NCBI RefSeq assembly: GCF_900460065.1
Contig: NZ_UAVD01000036.1
Coordinates: forward strand, 96,286-160,285
Direction: 5' to 3'
Source of the DNA: Streptomyces griseus
GTDB lineage: Bacteria > Actinomycetota > Actinomycetes > Streptomycetales > Streptomycetaceae
DNA: 64,000 bases
The notes under the pieces were generated by a model that did no database searches, was not told the origin of the DNA, and was given only the letters and a program-made list of their open reading frames with translations. The position numbers and the translations under genes are program-made. Positions 1-8,175 of this stretch are shown in pieces. Within the stretch, counting starts at the first letter, position 1. Each line of letters begins with the position of its first letter.

Positions 1-437
1 CCGGTCTCCTCCTCGGCCTCCCGCAGCGCCGCCCTCAGGGGCCCGGTGGTGGCCTGGTCGCCGTCCTCGGGATCCAGCGCACCGCCGGGGAAGGACGGCT
101 GCCCGGCGTGGGAGCGCAGGGTCCCGGAACGCTCCATCAGCAGCAGCTCGGGCCCGCGCTGCCCCTCGCCGAACAGGACCAGGACGGCGGACTGCCGGCC
201 CGCCCCGCTCGCGGGCGGCAGGAAGCGGCTGAGCTGCTGCGGCTGGACGCTCCGCGCGGCGGCGGCGACGGGGTCGAGCCAGGAGGGCAGGCCGTCGGTG
301 GTGACGTCGACGGCCGGGCCGGGGGCAGGGCCGGGTCCGCCGCGCCCGGGCTCCTCGGCGAGGCCGTTCGCGGTGAGGTCGTCTCCGGCGAGGCCGTTCC
401 CGGCGTGCGTCGTGCCGTGTGTGTGCGTGTGCGTCAT
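1..437 (-). CDS. NUDIX hydrolase (CoA pyrophosphatase-like), C-terminus cut by window edge
   Basis: Reading left from an ATG at 437 gives about 145 codons that run off the left end. After a low-complexity His/Thr/Gly/Pro-rich leader comes LPSWLDPVAAA and then the conserved block VLVLFGEGQRGPELLLMERS, followed by SHAGQPSFPGGALDPEDGD and REAEEETG at the edge. The last two are the start of a Nudix box (GG..DPxD...REAxEExG). The SHAGQxxFPGG motif is typical of the CoA/8-oxo-type NUDT7/8-like group, which hydrolyses CoA and other nucleotide diphosphate derivatives. It lies in the same orientation as nth, after a 133-bp gap containing a short GGGGGTGAAGGCGGC repeat. Family assignment is good. The substrate is inferred. 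Confidence 0.8.
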   Translation of the reverse strand, partial: MTHTHTHGTTHAGNGLAGDDLTANGLAEEPGRGGPGPAPGPAVDVTTDGLPSWLDPVAAAARSVQPQQLSRFLPPASGAGRQSAVLVLFGEGQRGPELLLMERSGTLRSHAGQPSFPGGALDPEDGDQATTGPLRAALREAEEET

Positions 438-570
438 GGGCACCCCCATCGATTCACAACGCCTGTCGTCGGCCATTTCGTTCCGAGCCGTTCCGTCCTG
501 AGGGGTGAAAGTGCGGGGGTGAAGGCGGCGGGGGTGAAGGCGGCGGGGGCCGTGCGCGGAGTCGTCTCCC

Positions 571-1653
571 TCACCCGGCCCCGAGCGCGGGCGCGGGCTT
601 GCCCGGGTAGTCGGCGGGCGGGCTGAGCCGCTGGCCGGGATAACCGCCCATCTCGTACTTGAGGAGCTTCCTCGCCTTCTCCGGATCGGTCTCGCCCTCG
701 CCGTAGGACGGACAGAGCGGGGCGATGGGGCAGGCCCCGCAGGCGGGCTTGCGGGCGTGGCAGATCCGGCGGCCGTGGAACACCACCCGATGCGAGAGCA
801 TCGTCCACTCGCTCTTGGGGAAGATCCCGGCGACGACCGCCTCGACCTTCACCGGATCCTCCTCGTCGGTCCACTTCCAGCGCCGCACCAGGCGTCCGAA
901 GTGCGTGTCGACGGTGATGCCGGGGACGCCGAAGGCGTTGCCCAGGACCACGTTGGCGGTCTTGCGGCCGACGCCGGGCAGCTTCACGAGGTCCTTCAGG
1001 CGCCCCGGGACCTCGCCGCCGAAGTCGTCCCGGAGGGCGGCCGAGAGGCCCAGCAGCGACTTGGTCTTGGCCCGGAAGAACCCGGTCGGCCGGATGATCT
1101 CCTCCATCTCCTCCGGCACGGCCGCCGCCATGTCCTCGGGGGTGGGGTAGGCGGCGAAAAGCGCGGGGGTGGTCTGGTTGACCCTCAGGTCCGTGGTCTG
1201 GGCGGAGAGGACCGTGGCCACGAGGAGTTCGAACGGGTTACGGAAGTCCAGCTCGGGATGGGCGTACGGGTAGACCTCGGCGAGCTCGCGGTTGATCCGG
1301 CGCGCCCGGCGGACCATCGCGAGATGCGACTCCGCCTTCGGCGCCTTGCCCGCCGAAGAAGCCTTGGCCGTCCTGGTTGCCTTGGCCGCCTTGGTAGCTT
1401 TACCGGTTTCGTCAGCTTTATCGGGATTGCTGGATTTGCCGGGCGTTGACGATGACGACGGTGACACTGCGGACCTCCTGGCCGACTTCCGGAGCGGCTT
1501 TCCCGGCTCTCCGGGGGAGCCGTGCGCCCCTCCGGGGGAGCCATTCGCGGCATTCTCCGGGCGCGACCGAGGCTGTTCGCCCACAGCGGAATCGTCGCCC
1601 TTCAGGACCCCGTCAGCCCCCTTGGCCTGCACTCTCCCCGGCGTTCTGGACAC
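571..1653 (-). CDS. nth: Endonuclease III, DNA glycosylase/AP lyase
   Basis: Base-excision repair enzyme that removes oxidised pyrimidines and cleaves the AP site. The catalytic domain begins near residue 110. It has the helix-hairpin-helix LPGVGRKTANVVLG (225-238) with catalytic Lys231, Asp249 in VDTHFGR, and a C-terminal 4Fe-4S ligand set Cys298-X6-Cys305-X2-Cys308-X5-Cys314. The first ~110 residues are a Ser/Ala/Lys-rich low-complexity extension with no known domain, so the true start could be further in. Divergent from crp with a 184-bp gap. This nth-crp order is conserved in Streptomyces. Confidence 0.93.
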   Translation of the reverse strand: MSRTPGRVQAKGADGVLKGDDSAVGEQPRSRPENAANGSPGGAHGSPGEPGKPLRKSARRSAVSPSSSSTPGKSSNPDKADETGKATKAAKATRTAKASSAGKAPKAESHLAMVRRARRINRELAEVYPYAHPELDFRNPFELLVATVLSAQTTDLRVNQTTPALFAAYPTPEDMAAAVPEEMEEIIRPTGFFRAKTKSLLGLSAALRDDFGGEVPGRLKDLVKLPGVGRKTANVVLGNAFGVPGITVDTHFGRLVRRWKWTDEEDPVKVEAVVAGIFPKSEWTMLSHRVVFHGRRICHARKPACGACPIAPLCPSYGEGETDPEKARKLLKYEMGGYPGQRLSPPADYPGKPAPALGAG

Positions 1654-1759
1654 CCGGCCAGCCTAGAGCCAGGCACCGACAACCACCGGTGTCACGGCAT
1701 ATCCACCCCCGATCGGCCCCCTGCCGTACGGTCCGGCACGCCCGTGCGTCAAACTGGTT

Positions 1760-1775
1760 TGTGATTGATCGCACT
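1760..1775. promoter_or_regulatory. Candidate Crp-binding site in the nth-crp intergenic region
   Basis: TGTGATTGATCGCACT has the TGTGA half of a Crp/Fnr-type site. With a 6-nt spacer the second half reads GCACT against the ideal TCACA (three central bases match). It also fits a Streptomyces-style GTG-N6-xxCAC core. It lies 63 bp upstream of the crp start, where autoregulation would be expected. Inference from sequence only. Confidence 0.4.
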
Positions 1776-1837
1776 GTTTTACCGTCCTGCATGATGGGGA
1801 CCACGGTTCCCTGAACAGGCCGACAAGGAGAGAACTC

Positions 1838-2512
1838 GTGGACGACGTTCTGCGGCGCGCCCCGCTTTTCGCGGCGCTCGATGATGAGCAGGCCGCGGAG
1901 CTCCGCGCCTCGATGAGTGAGGTGACCCTCGCGCGCGGAGACGCGCTGTTCCACGAGGGCGACCAGGGTGACCGCCTGTACGTGGTCACCGAGGGCAAGG
2001 TGAAGCTCCACCGCACCTCGCCCGACGGGCGCGAGAACATGCTGGCCGTGCTCGGCCCCGGCGAGCTGATCGGGGAGCTGTCGCTCTTCGACCCGGGCCC
2101 GCGTACGGCCACCGCCTCCGCGCTGACCGAGGTCAAGCTCCTCGGTCTCGGCCACGGCGACCTGCAGCCCTGGCTGAACGCCCGGCCCGAGGTGGCCACC
2201 GCGCTGCTGCGCGCGGTCGCCCGCCGGCTGCGCAAGACCAACGACCAGATGTCCGACCTGGTCTTCTCCGACGTGCCGGGCCGGGTCGCCCGCGCCCTCC
2301 TGGACCTGTCGCGCCGCTTCGGCGTCCAGTCCGAGGAAGGCATCCACGTCGTGCACGACCTCACCCAGGAGGAGCTGGCCCAGCTGGTCGGCGCCTCCCG
2401 CGAGACGGTCAACAAGGCGCTCGCGGACTTCGCGGGCCGCGGCTGGCTGCGCCTGGAGGCCCGTGCGGTCATCCTGCTGGACGTGGAGCGGCTGGCGAAG
2501 CGTTCGCGCTGA
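1838..2512 (+). CDS. crp: Crp/Fnr-family transcriptional regulator (cAMP receptor protein)
   Basis: 224 aa, GTG start with AAGGAGAG about 6 nt upstream. Residues ~10-115 form a cyclic-nucleotide-binding domain (LFHEGDQGDRLYVVTEGKVK, then GPGELIGELSLFDPGPRTAT as the phosphate-binding cassette). Residues ~150-215 form the winged helix, with recognition region TQEELAQLVGASRETVNKAL. In Streptomyces this protein is a global regulator of germination, development and secondary metabolism. Flanked by nth (divergent) and an MBL hydrolase (convergent), the usual context. A strong inverted repeat follows the stop. Confidence 0.95.
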   Translation: MDDVLRRAPLFAALDDEQAAELRASMSEVTLARGDALFHEGDQGDRLYVVTEGKVKLHRTSPDGRENMLAVLGPGELIGELSLFDPGPRTATASALTEVKLLGLGHGDLQPWLNARPEVATALLRAVARRLRKTNDQMSDLVFSDVPGRVARALLDLSRRFGVQSEEGIHVVHDLTQEELAQLVGASRETVNKALADFAGRGWLRLEARAVILLDVERLAKRSR

Positions 2513-2527
2513 CCCCCGGCCCCGTAC

Positions 2528-2607
2528 GCGAAGGGCCCCGCCGACCGGGGCACGTACCGGAGTACGCGAGTACGCGCTCCGCCACGTCCGTCGGCGGGGC
2601 CCTTCGC
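2528..2607. terminator. Bidirectional terminator between crp and the MBL hydrolase
   Basis: Perfect 18-bp inverted repeat, arms 2528-2545 and 2590-2607 (GCGAAGGGCCCCGCCGAC and its complement), separated by 44 nt that contain further GTAC-rich short repeats. It lies between two convergent genes, so it can serve both. Confidence 0.75.
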
Positions 2608-2654
2608 CGCGCGGTGAAGGCGCCCTTCGCCTCACGGGAGCCGGGGCAGCCGGA

Positions 2655-3491
2655 TCAGGGCTGGATCAGCCCGTGCTCGGTCAGGTACTCCAGCTGGGCC
2701 CGCACCGACAGTTCGGCGGCCGGCCACAGGGAGCGGTCCACGTCGGCGTAGACCGTCGCCACCACGTCCGACGGCGTGCGGTGCCCGGCCTCCACCGCGG
2801 TCTCCACCTGGGCGAGCCGGTGCGCGCGGTGGGCCAGGTAGAACTCCACCGCCCCCTGCGCGTCCTCCAGCACCGGCCCGTGGCCCGGCAGCACCGTGTG
2901 GACGCCGTCGTCGACCGTCAGCGACCGCAGCCGCCTGAGCGAGTCCAGGTAGTCGCCGAGCCGCCCGTCCGGGTGCGCGACCACCGTCGTACCGCGGCCC
3001 AGAATCGTGTCGCCCGTCAGCACCGCCCGGTCGGCGGGCAGATGGAACGAGAGCGAGTCCGCGGTGTGCCCCGGCGTCGGCACTACACGCAATTCCAGGC
3101 CGCCGGTGGTGATCACGTCGCCGGCCGCGAGGCCCTCGTCGCCCAGCCGCAGCGCCGCGTCCAGGGCCCGTACCTTCGTCCCCGTCAGCTCCGCGAACCG
3201 GCCCGCGCCCTCCGCGTGGTCGGGGTGGCCGTGGGTGAGCAGCGTGAGGCCCACGCGCCGCCCGGACCGCTCCACCGCCTCGATCACGGCCCGCAGGTGT
3301 ACGTCGTCGAGCGGCCCGGGATCGATGACGACCGCGAGATCCGCGTCGGGCTCGGCCACGATCCAGGTGTTCGTCCCGTCGAGGGTCATCGCGGACGGGT
3401 TGGGCGCGAGGATGTTGACCGTGCGGGTGGTCGCGGGGCCGGAGGCCACGGTTCCGCGCGGCTGTCCGGGCAGGGCCGCCGCGTCGCTCAC
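2655..3491 (-). CDS. MBL-fold metallo-hydrolase (LACTB2/glyoxalase II-like)
   Basis: 278 aa. Signature THGHPDHAEG near residue 90 supplies the HxHxDH zinc ligands. Later conserved points are TPGHTADSLSF, LTGDTILG (bridging Asp) and LPGHGPV, the full metallo-beta-lactamase fold set. The C-terminal region resembles the LACTB2 winged-helix extension. Start chosen at the GTG (VSDAAALPG) that overlaps the upstream NUDIX stop by four bases (GTGA, 3488-3491), a sign of translational coupling. Substrate unknown. Confidence 0.88.
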   Translation of the reverse strand: MSDAAALPGQPRGTVASGPATTRTVNILAPNPSAMTLDGTNTWIVAEPDADLAVVIDPGPLDDVHLRAVIEAVERSGRRVGLTLLTHGHPDHAEGAGRFAELTGTKVRALDAALRLGDEGLAAGDVITTGGLELRVVPTPGHTADSLSFHLPADRAVLTGDTILGRGTTVVAHPDGRLGDYLDSLRRLRSLTVDDGVHTVLPGHGPVLEDAQGAVEFYLAHRAHRLAQVETAVEAGHRTPSDVVATVYADVDRSLWPAAELSVRAQLEYLTEHGLIQP

Positions 3492-4408
3492 GCTCCACCG
3501 CCCGCCGGGGCACCCGGGCCCGCTGAAGCCACTGGCGCCGCGGGGACGTGCTGGGTGAACTCGTCGTGCCCCGGCCAGCTCAGCACCAGCTCCCCGCCCT
3601 CCATGCGGGCCTGCGCGAGGACCGGGGTCATGTCCTGCCCGTCGGCCGCCCCGAGCGCCTCGGCGGCCGTCCTGTGGGGCGCGAGGGCCCGCAGCGTGGT
3701 CACGGTGGGCGGCATCATCAGCAGCTCGCCCGCGTCGTAGCGGCGGGCCGCCTCCGCCGGGTCGATCCACACCGTGCGGTCGGCCTCGGTGGAGACGTCC
3801 CGGGTGCGCTGCCCCTCGGGAAGCGCGGCGACGAAGAACCAGGTGTCGTACCGGCGCGGTTCGAACTCCGGGGTGATCCAGCGCGCCCAGGCGCCCAGCA
3901 GGTCCGAGCGCAGCACCAGGCCGCGCCGGTCCAGGAACTCCGCGAAGGACAGCTCCCGGGCGACCAGCGCCTCCCGGTCGGCCTCCCAGTCGTCCCCGGT
4001 CGTGTCGCCGACCACGGTGGTGGCGGTCGGCCCGGCGAGCAGGACGCCCGCCTCCTCGAACGTCTCGCGCACCGCCGCGCAGACGACGGCCTGCGCCTCG
4101 GTGACCGTCGCCACGCCGAGCCGGGCGGCCCAGTGCTCCAACGGGGGCCCGGCCCACCCGATCAGCCGGTCGTCGTCGCGCGGATCCACTCCGCCACCCG
4201 GATAGGCGTACGCGCCCCCGGCGAAGGCCATGGAGGTCCGGCGGCGCAGCATGTGCACGCGGGGCCCGCCGACGCCGGGGCCGCCCGCGGCATCGCGGAG
4301 GAGCATCACCGTCGCGGCCCGCCGGGGCGGTGCGGCCGTCAGCTCACCGGCGGCGAGCGCCCGGATCCGGTCGGGCCATTCCGGGGGGTACCACTGACCT
4401 TGGGACAT
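3488..4408 (-). CDS. NUDIX hydrolase, NUDT19-like
   Basis: 306 aa. The N-terminal third contains VMLLRDA, LRRRTSMAFAGGAYAYPGGG and the Nudix box helix VRETFEEAGVLLAGP, with a long insertion between the GG strand and the box helix as in the NUDT19 (CoA diphosphatase) branch. Translationally coupled to the downstream MBL hydrolase by a 4-bp overlap, so the two probably act together. ATG start. Family is clear, substrate inferred. Confidence 0.85.
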   Translation of the reverse strand: MSQGQWYPPEWPDRIRALAAGELTAAPPRRAATVMLLRDAAGGPGVGGPRVHMLRRRTSMAFAGGAYAYPGGGVDPRDDDRLIGWAGPPLEHWAARLGVATVTEAQAVVCAAVRETFEEAGVLLAGPTATTVVGDTTGDDWEADREALVARELSFAEFLDRRGLVLRSDLLGAWARWITPEFEPRRYDTWFFVAALPEGQRTRDVSTEADRTVWIDPAEAARRYDAGELLMMPPTVTTLRALAPHRTAAEALGAADGQDMTPVLAQARMEGGELVLSWPGHDEFTQHVPAAPVASAGPGAPAGGGA

Positions 4409-4735
4409 GGCCGGAGGCTATCCGGAACCGCGCCGATGTTCGAGAGCCCCCGGTCGTCGCGGTGACCCGACACGCTCCGTACACATCCGGCCCGCCTCGC
4501 AGCACACCCGCCGTGCCTCGCCCCCCCGCCCTGCGTGCCCCCGTGCCGCGGGCGCCCACGCGGCACACCGTACCGCGCGGCACGGCGTACCCCCGAGGCG
4601 CGACCCGTACGAGGCCCGGCTGTCCCGTACGCGCCCGACTACCCACCCCCGTACCCGCACCCATCCCCGTACGCGAACGATCCCGCCCGGTCGCGGTGAC
4701 CGGACGGGATCGAAAGACAGGGCGGACGGGGAACC
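4409..4735. other. Intergenic spacer without a gene
   Basis: 327 bp between the NUDIX start and the RidA stop. GC-rich CG/CCG-biased sequence. Open frames here have no start signal and no recognisable motif. The only structure I see is the stem-loop at 4678-4712 next to the RidA stop. Confidence 0.6.
4678..4712 (-). terminator. Stem-loop downstream of RidA
   Basis: Arms 4678-4692 and 4698-4712 pair over 15 bp with one mismatch around a 5-nt loop. It lies 23 bp beyond the stop codon of the minus-strand RidA gene. No T tract follows, as is usual in Streptomyces. Confidence 0.6.
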
Positions 4736-5206
4736 TCAGGCGTCGGCGAGCTCCACCTGGACCTCGACCTCGACCGGAGCGTCCAGCGGCAGCACGGCGA
4801 CGCCCACGGCGCTGCGGGCGTGCACGCCCTTGTCGCCGAGGACCGCGCCCAGCAGCTCGCTGGCGCCGTTGATCACGGCGGGCTGGCCGGTGAAGTCGGA
4901 GGCCGAGGCGACGAAGCCCACGACCTTCACGACGCGCTCGATCCGGTCCAGGTCACCGGCGACCGACTTCACGGCGGCCAGCGCGTTGAGCGCGCAGGTC
5001 TTCGCGAGCTCCTTCGCCTCGTCCGGCGTGACCTCGGCGCCGACCTTGCCGGTGACGGCGAGCTTGCCGTCCACCATCGGCAGCTGGCCCGAGGTGTACA
5101 CGTACACCCCGGACCGCACGGCCGGCTGGTACGAGGCCAGCGGCGGCACGACGGCGGGCAGGGTCAGGCCCAGCTCGGCGAGGCGCGATTCGACGGCGCC
5201 CGCCAC
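4736..5206 (-). CDS. RidA/YjgF/Rid-family protein
   Basis: 156 aa. Rid-family motifs: YVYTSGQLPMVDGK (substrate pocket loop), the middle helix CALNALAAVKSVAGDLDRIERVV and VEVEVQVELADA at the end. Rid proteins deaminate reactive enamine/imine intermediates made by PLP enzymes. The length is slightly above the usual ~130 aa because of an N-terminal extension. The GTG start overlaps the stop of the upstream small gene by one base (TAGTG), so both belong to one transcript. Confidence 0.88.
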   Translation of the reverse strand: MAGAVESRLAELGLTLPAVVPPLASYQPAVRSGVYVYTSGQLPMVDGKLAVTGKVGAEVTPDEAKELAKTCALNALAAVKSVAGDLDRIERVVKVVGFVASASDFTGQPAVINGASELLGAVLGDKGVHARSAVGVAVLPLDAPVEVEVQVELADA

Positions 5207-5364
5207 TACGCCTTCTCCCGCTTCAGGTAGGCCACGAGCTGCTCGGGGTTGTTCGGGCCGGGAACAACCTGGACCAGCTCCCAGCCGTCCTCGCCCCAGG
5301 TGTCCAGAATCTGCTTGGTCGCGTGCACGAGAAGGGGCACGGTCGCGTATTCCCACTTGGTCAT
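5206..5364 (-). CDS. Small DUF4177-like protein
   Basis: 52 aa: begins MTKWEYATVPLLVHATKQIL and contains WGEDGWELVQVVPGP, the compact beta-alpha-beta pattern of DUF4177-type proteins. Too short to judge function. First gene of the RidA operon. It has no ribosome-binding site but a TACAGT hexamer exactly 7 nt before the ATG, pointing to leaderless translation. The start is well supported by this spacing. Confidence 0.8.
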   Translation of the reverse strand: MTKWEYATVPLLVHATKQILDTWGEDGWELVQVVPGPNNPEQLVAYLKREKA

Positions 5365-5371
5365 GGGCCCG

Positions 5372-5377
5372 ACTGTA
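5372..5377 (-). promoter_or_regulatory. -10 element of a leaderless promoter (DUF4177-RidA operon)
   Basis: On the minus strand TACAGT is followed by 7 nt and then the ATG, placing the transcript start at or next to the A of the start codon. No Shine-Dalgarno sequence is present. Confidence 0.55.
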
Positions 5378-5423
5378 ACGCCTGGCACGTACGGTCCCGT
5401 GCGTAGGCCGGGGCAGGACTGGT

Positions 5424-5429
5424 TAGGCT
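5424..5429 (+). promoter_or_regulatory. -10 element of a leaderless promoter (ArsA-like gene 1)
   Basis: TAGGCT followed by 7 nt and then the GTG at 5437. No ribosome-binding site is visible. It faces the promoter at 5372-5377 within a 72-bp divergent gap. Confidence 0.55.
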
Positions 5430-5436
5430 CGAATAC

Positions 5437-6411
5437 GTGAGCAGGTTCCAGGTCGTCAGCGGCAAGGGCGGTACCGGTAAGACCACGGTCGCCGCCGCCC
5501 TCGCGCTCGCCCTCGCGACCGAGGGCAGGCGCACCCTCCTCGTCGAGGTCGAGGGCAGGCAGGGCATCGCCCAGCTCTTCGGTTCCGACGCGCTCCCCTA
5601 CGAGGAGCGCAAGATCGCCGTCGCGCCGGGCGGCGGCGAGGTGTACGCGCTGGCGATCGACGCCGAGCTCGCCCTCCTCGACTACCTCCAGATGTTCTAC
5701 AAGCTCGGCAGCGCCGGCCGGGCGCTGAAGAAGCTGGGCGCGATCGACTTCGCCACCACCATCGCGCCCGGCGTCCGAGACGTCCTGCTGACCGGCAAGG
5801 CCTGCGAAGCCGTACGCCGCAAGGACAGGCAGGGCCGGTTCGTCTACGACCACGTGATCATGGACGCCCCGCCGACCGGCCGGATCACCCGCTTCCTGAA
5901 CGTCAACGACGAGGTCGCCGGGCTGGCCAGGATCGGCCCCATACACAACCAGGCCCAGGCCGTGATGCGGGTCCTGAAGTCCCCGCAGACCGCGGTGCAC
6001 CTGGTGACCCTCCTGGAGGAGATGCCGGTCCAGGAGACCGCGGACGGCATCGCCGAGCTGCGCGCCGCCGAACTGCCCGTGGGCAGCGTCTTCGTCAACA
6101 TGGTCCGCCCGCATCTGCTCGACGAGGACGCCCTGCGCACCGCGGCGGGCGGTCGCCGCAAGGAGATCGCCAAGGCGCTGACCCGGGCCGGAGTGACCGG
6201 TTCCGCCGCCCTCGTACGGCCCCTGGTCGAGCAGGCGGCCGAGCACGCCGAGCGGGTCGGCCTGGAGCGGGAGCAGCGCGCGGTGCTGGCCGGCCTCGGC
6301 CTGCCGACGGCGGAGCTCCCGCTGATCGGCGACGGGGTGGACCTCGCCGCACTGCACGACCTGGCCACGGAGCTCCGTAAGCAGGGCGCGGGGGAAGAGG
6401 GAGACGCATGA
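5437..6411 (+). CDS. ArsA-family P-loop ATPase, subunit 1
   Basis: 324 aa, GTG start. Deviant Walker A GKGGTGKTT (residues ~9-17) of the ArsA/Get3/MinD class, Walker B-like HVIMDAPPTGR, and VNDEVAGLARIG. Although annotated in many genomes as arsenite ATPase, there is no arsB, arsC or arsR nearby and I see no As-binding Cys triad, so an arsenic role is unlikely. Overlaps the second ATPase gene by four bases (ATGA 6408-6411), suggesting a two-subunit complex. The pair sits next to wblA across Streptomyces. Confidence 0.88.
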   Translation: MSRFQVVSGKGGTGKTTVAAALALALATEGRRTLLVEVEGRQGIAQLFGSDALPYEERKIAVAPGGGEVYALAIDAELALLDYLQMFYKLGSAGRALKKLGAIDFATTIAPGVRDVLLTGKACEAVRRKDRQGRFVYDHVIMDAPPTGRITRFLNVNDEVAGLARIGPIHNQAQAVMRVLKSPQTAVHLVTLLEEMPVQETADGIAELRAAELPVGSVFVNMVRPHLLDEDALRTAAGGRRKEIAKALTRAGVTGSAALVRPLVEQAAEHAERVGLEREQRAVLAGLGLPTAELPLIGDGVDLAALHDLATELRKQGAGEEGDA

Positions 6412-7907
6412 GGGCGGACACGGCCGGCGGGGAAGCGTCCGCGGCGGGGCTGGACACGGACGCGCTGCTGGACGACCCGGGTATCCGGATCGTCGTGTGC
6501 TGCGGCTCCGGCGGGGTCGGCAAGACCACGACCGCCGCCGCCCTGGGCGTACGGGCCGCCGAGCGCGGCCGGAAGGTCGTCGTCCTCACCATCGACCCGG
6601 CCCGCCGGCTCGCCCAGTCCATGGGCATCGACCGGCTGGACAACGTGCCGAGGCGGGTCGACGGCATCGACGGCCAGGGCGAACTGCACGCCATGATGCT
6701 GGACATGAAGCGGACCTTCGACGAGACCGTCGAGGCGCACGCGGATGCCGAACGGGCCCGGGCGATCCTGGAGAACCCCTTCTACCAGTCCCTGTCGGCC
6801 GGGTTCGCCGGTACGCAGGAGTACATGGCGATGGAGAAGCTCGGGCAGCTGCGGGCGCGCGACGAGTGGGACCTGATCATCGTCGACACCCCGCCCTCGC
6901 GCTCCGCGCTGGACTTCCTGGACGCGCCGAAGCGGCTCGGGTCCTTCCTCGACGGGAAGTTCATCCGGCTGCTGATGGCGCCCGCGAAGGTGGGCGGCCG
7001 GGCCGGCATGAAGTTCCTCAACGTCGGCATGTCGATGATGAGCGGAACGCTGGGCAAGCTGCTCGGCGGCCAGTTCCTGAAGGACGTCCAGACGTTCGTC
7101 GCCGCGATGGACACCATGTTCGGCGGCTTCCGCAGCCGCGCGGACGCCACGTACAAGCTGCTCCAGGCGCCCGGCACGGCCTTTCTCGTGGTGGCGACTC
7201 CGGAACAGGACGCGCTGCGCGAGGCCGCCTACTTCGTGGAGCGGCTCGCCGCCGAGAAGATGCCGCTGGCCGGCCTGGTCCTCAACCGCGTGCACGGCAG
7301 CGAGGCCTCACGGCTCTCCGCCGAGCAGGCGCTGGCCGCCGCGGAGAACCTCGACGAGGCCCGCACGGAAAATCTTGACGACGCCCGCATTGTGGATCAG
7401 AGGGCCGGGAAAGCTGGCCTTGGTGACCAGGAAGCCCCCGACCCGGCGGTCACCGCTTCCGGACCGACCGAGCCGCCCCTCTCCCCCGAGGCCGGGCAGG
7501 CGTCCGGCCCCGAGCCCGCAGCCGAGCACGAGGACACGACGGAGAACGAGCCGCCCCACGAGAGCATCGCGACATCCGCGACCACCCCTGACGACGTGAC
7601 GACCGACGCGGACCCGGGCGACTCCGCCGGCACGACCGACGACGAGATCCCGAGCGACGAGGCCTTGGACGAAGAGGCCCTGGGAGTCGAGGAACTGACG
7701 GCGGGTCTGCTGCGTCTGCACGCCGAGCGCATGCAGGTCGTCGCCCGCGAACACCGCACCCGCGACCGCTTCACCGCACTGCACCCCGAGGTGCCGGTGA
7801 CGGCCGTGGCAGCGCTGCCCGGCGACGTACACGACCTGAACGGCCTCCGGGCCATCGGGGACCGCCTGGCGGACGGTTCCGCGCCTGCCCCTGCCGGAGT
7901 GGCGTAG
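6408..7907 (+). CDS. ArsA-family P-loop ATPase, subunit 2 with acidic low-complexity insertion
   Basis: 499 aa. Walker A GSGGVGKTTTAAALG near residue 33, LTIDPARRLAQSMG (switch I), IIVDTPPSRSALDFL (Walker B/switch II). From about residue 310 to 435 there is a Glu/Asp/Pro/Thr-rich segment without predicted fold, then a helical tail (ELTAGLLRLHAERMQVVAREH). The insertion lies where the ATPase core would close, so it may be a flexible linker or a variable loop. Coupled to the upstream ATPase. Biochemical role unknown. The family couples ATP hydrolysis to client or membrane-protein handling. Confidence 0.88.
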   Translation: MRADTAGGEASAAGLDTDALLDDPGIRIVVCCGSGGVGKTTTAAALGVRAAERGRKVVVLTIDPARRLAQSMGIDRLDNVPRRVDGIDGQGELHAMMLDMKRTFDETVEAHADAERARAILENPFYQSLSAGFAGTQEYMAMEKLGQLRARDEWDLIIVDTPPSRSALDFLDAPKRLGSFLDGKFIRLLMAPAKVGGRAGMKFLNVGMSMMSGTLGKLLGGQFLKDVQTFVAAMDTMFGGFRSRADATYKLLQAPGTAFLVVATPEQDALREAAYFVERLAAEKMPLAGLVLNRVHGSEASRLSAEQALAAAENLDEARTENLDDARIVDQRAGKAGLGDQEAPDPAVTASGPTEPPLSPEAGQASGPEPAAEHEDTTENEPPHESIATSATTPDDVTTDADPGDSAGTTDDEIPSDEALDEEALGVEELTAGLLRLHAERMQVVAREHRTRDRFTALHPEVPVTAVAALPGDVHDLNGLRAIGDRLADGSAPAPAGVA

Positions 7908-8010
7908 ACACCAGCCGCCGGAGCGACGCACGGACACCACACGCGGGAGCGACGTGCGGACATCACCCACCGGAGCAACGTGTAGGCACCACCCGCCGGA
8001 GCGACCTGCG
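7907..8010. repeat. Four tandem 26-bp repeats after the ArsA-like operon
   Basis: Units start at 7907, 7933, 7959 and 7985, each of form GACACCACCCGCCGGAGCGA plus CGTGCG with a few changes. Degenerate versions of GCCGGAGCG continue to about 8140, and the last codons of the preceding gene look like a partial unit. The period is not a multiple of three and the stretch is noncoding. Confidence 0.8.
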
Positions 8011-8175
8011 GCCGCCGCTCACCGCGGTGGCGCGGGCGTCATCAGCCTCCGGAGCGGCACGGACACCAGGGCCCCACGGCCCGACGTGGCGCGGGCGCCC
8101 TCGTCCGGAGCGGCAGGGGACACCGCCCTCCGGACCTGATGGCACACGGGCCGGCCGGCTCAGCCGTGCCGCCGC

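Noticed and set aside
5437..7907. Arsenic resistance operon (ArsA ATPases)
   Set aside because: No arsB, arsC or arsR in the neighbourhood and no As-binding Cys set; the pair is a conserved wblA neighbour.
7907..8010. CRISPR array
   Set aside because: Units are directly contiguous with no unique spacers.
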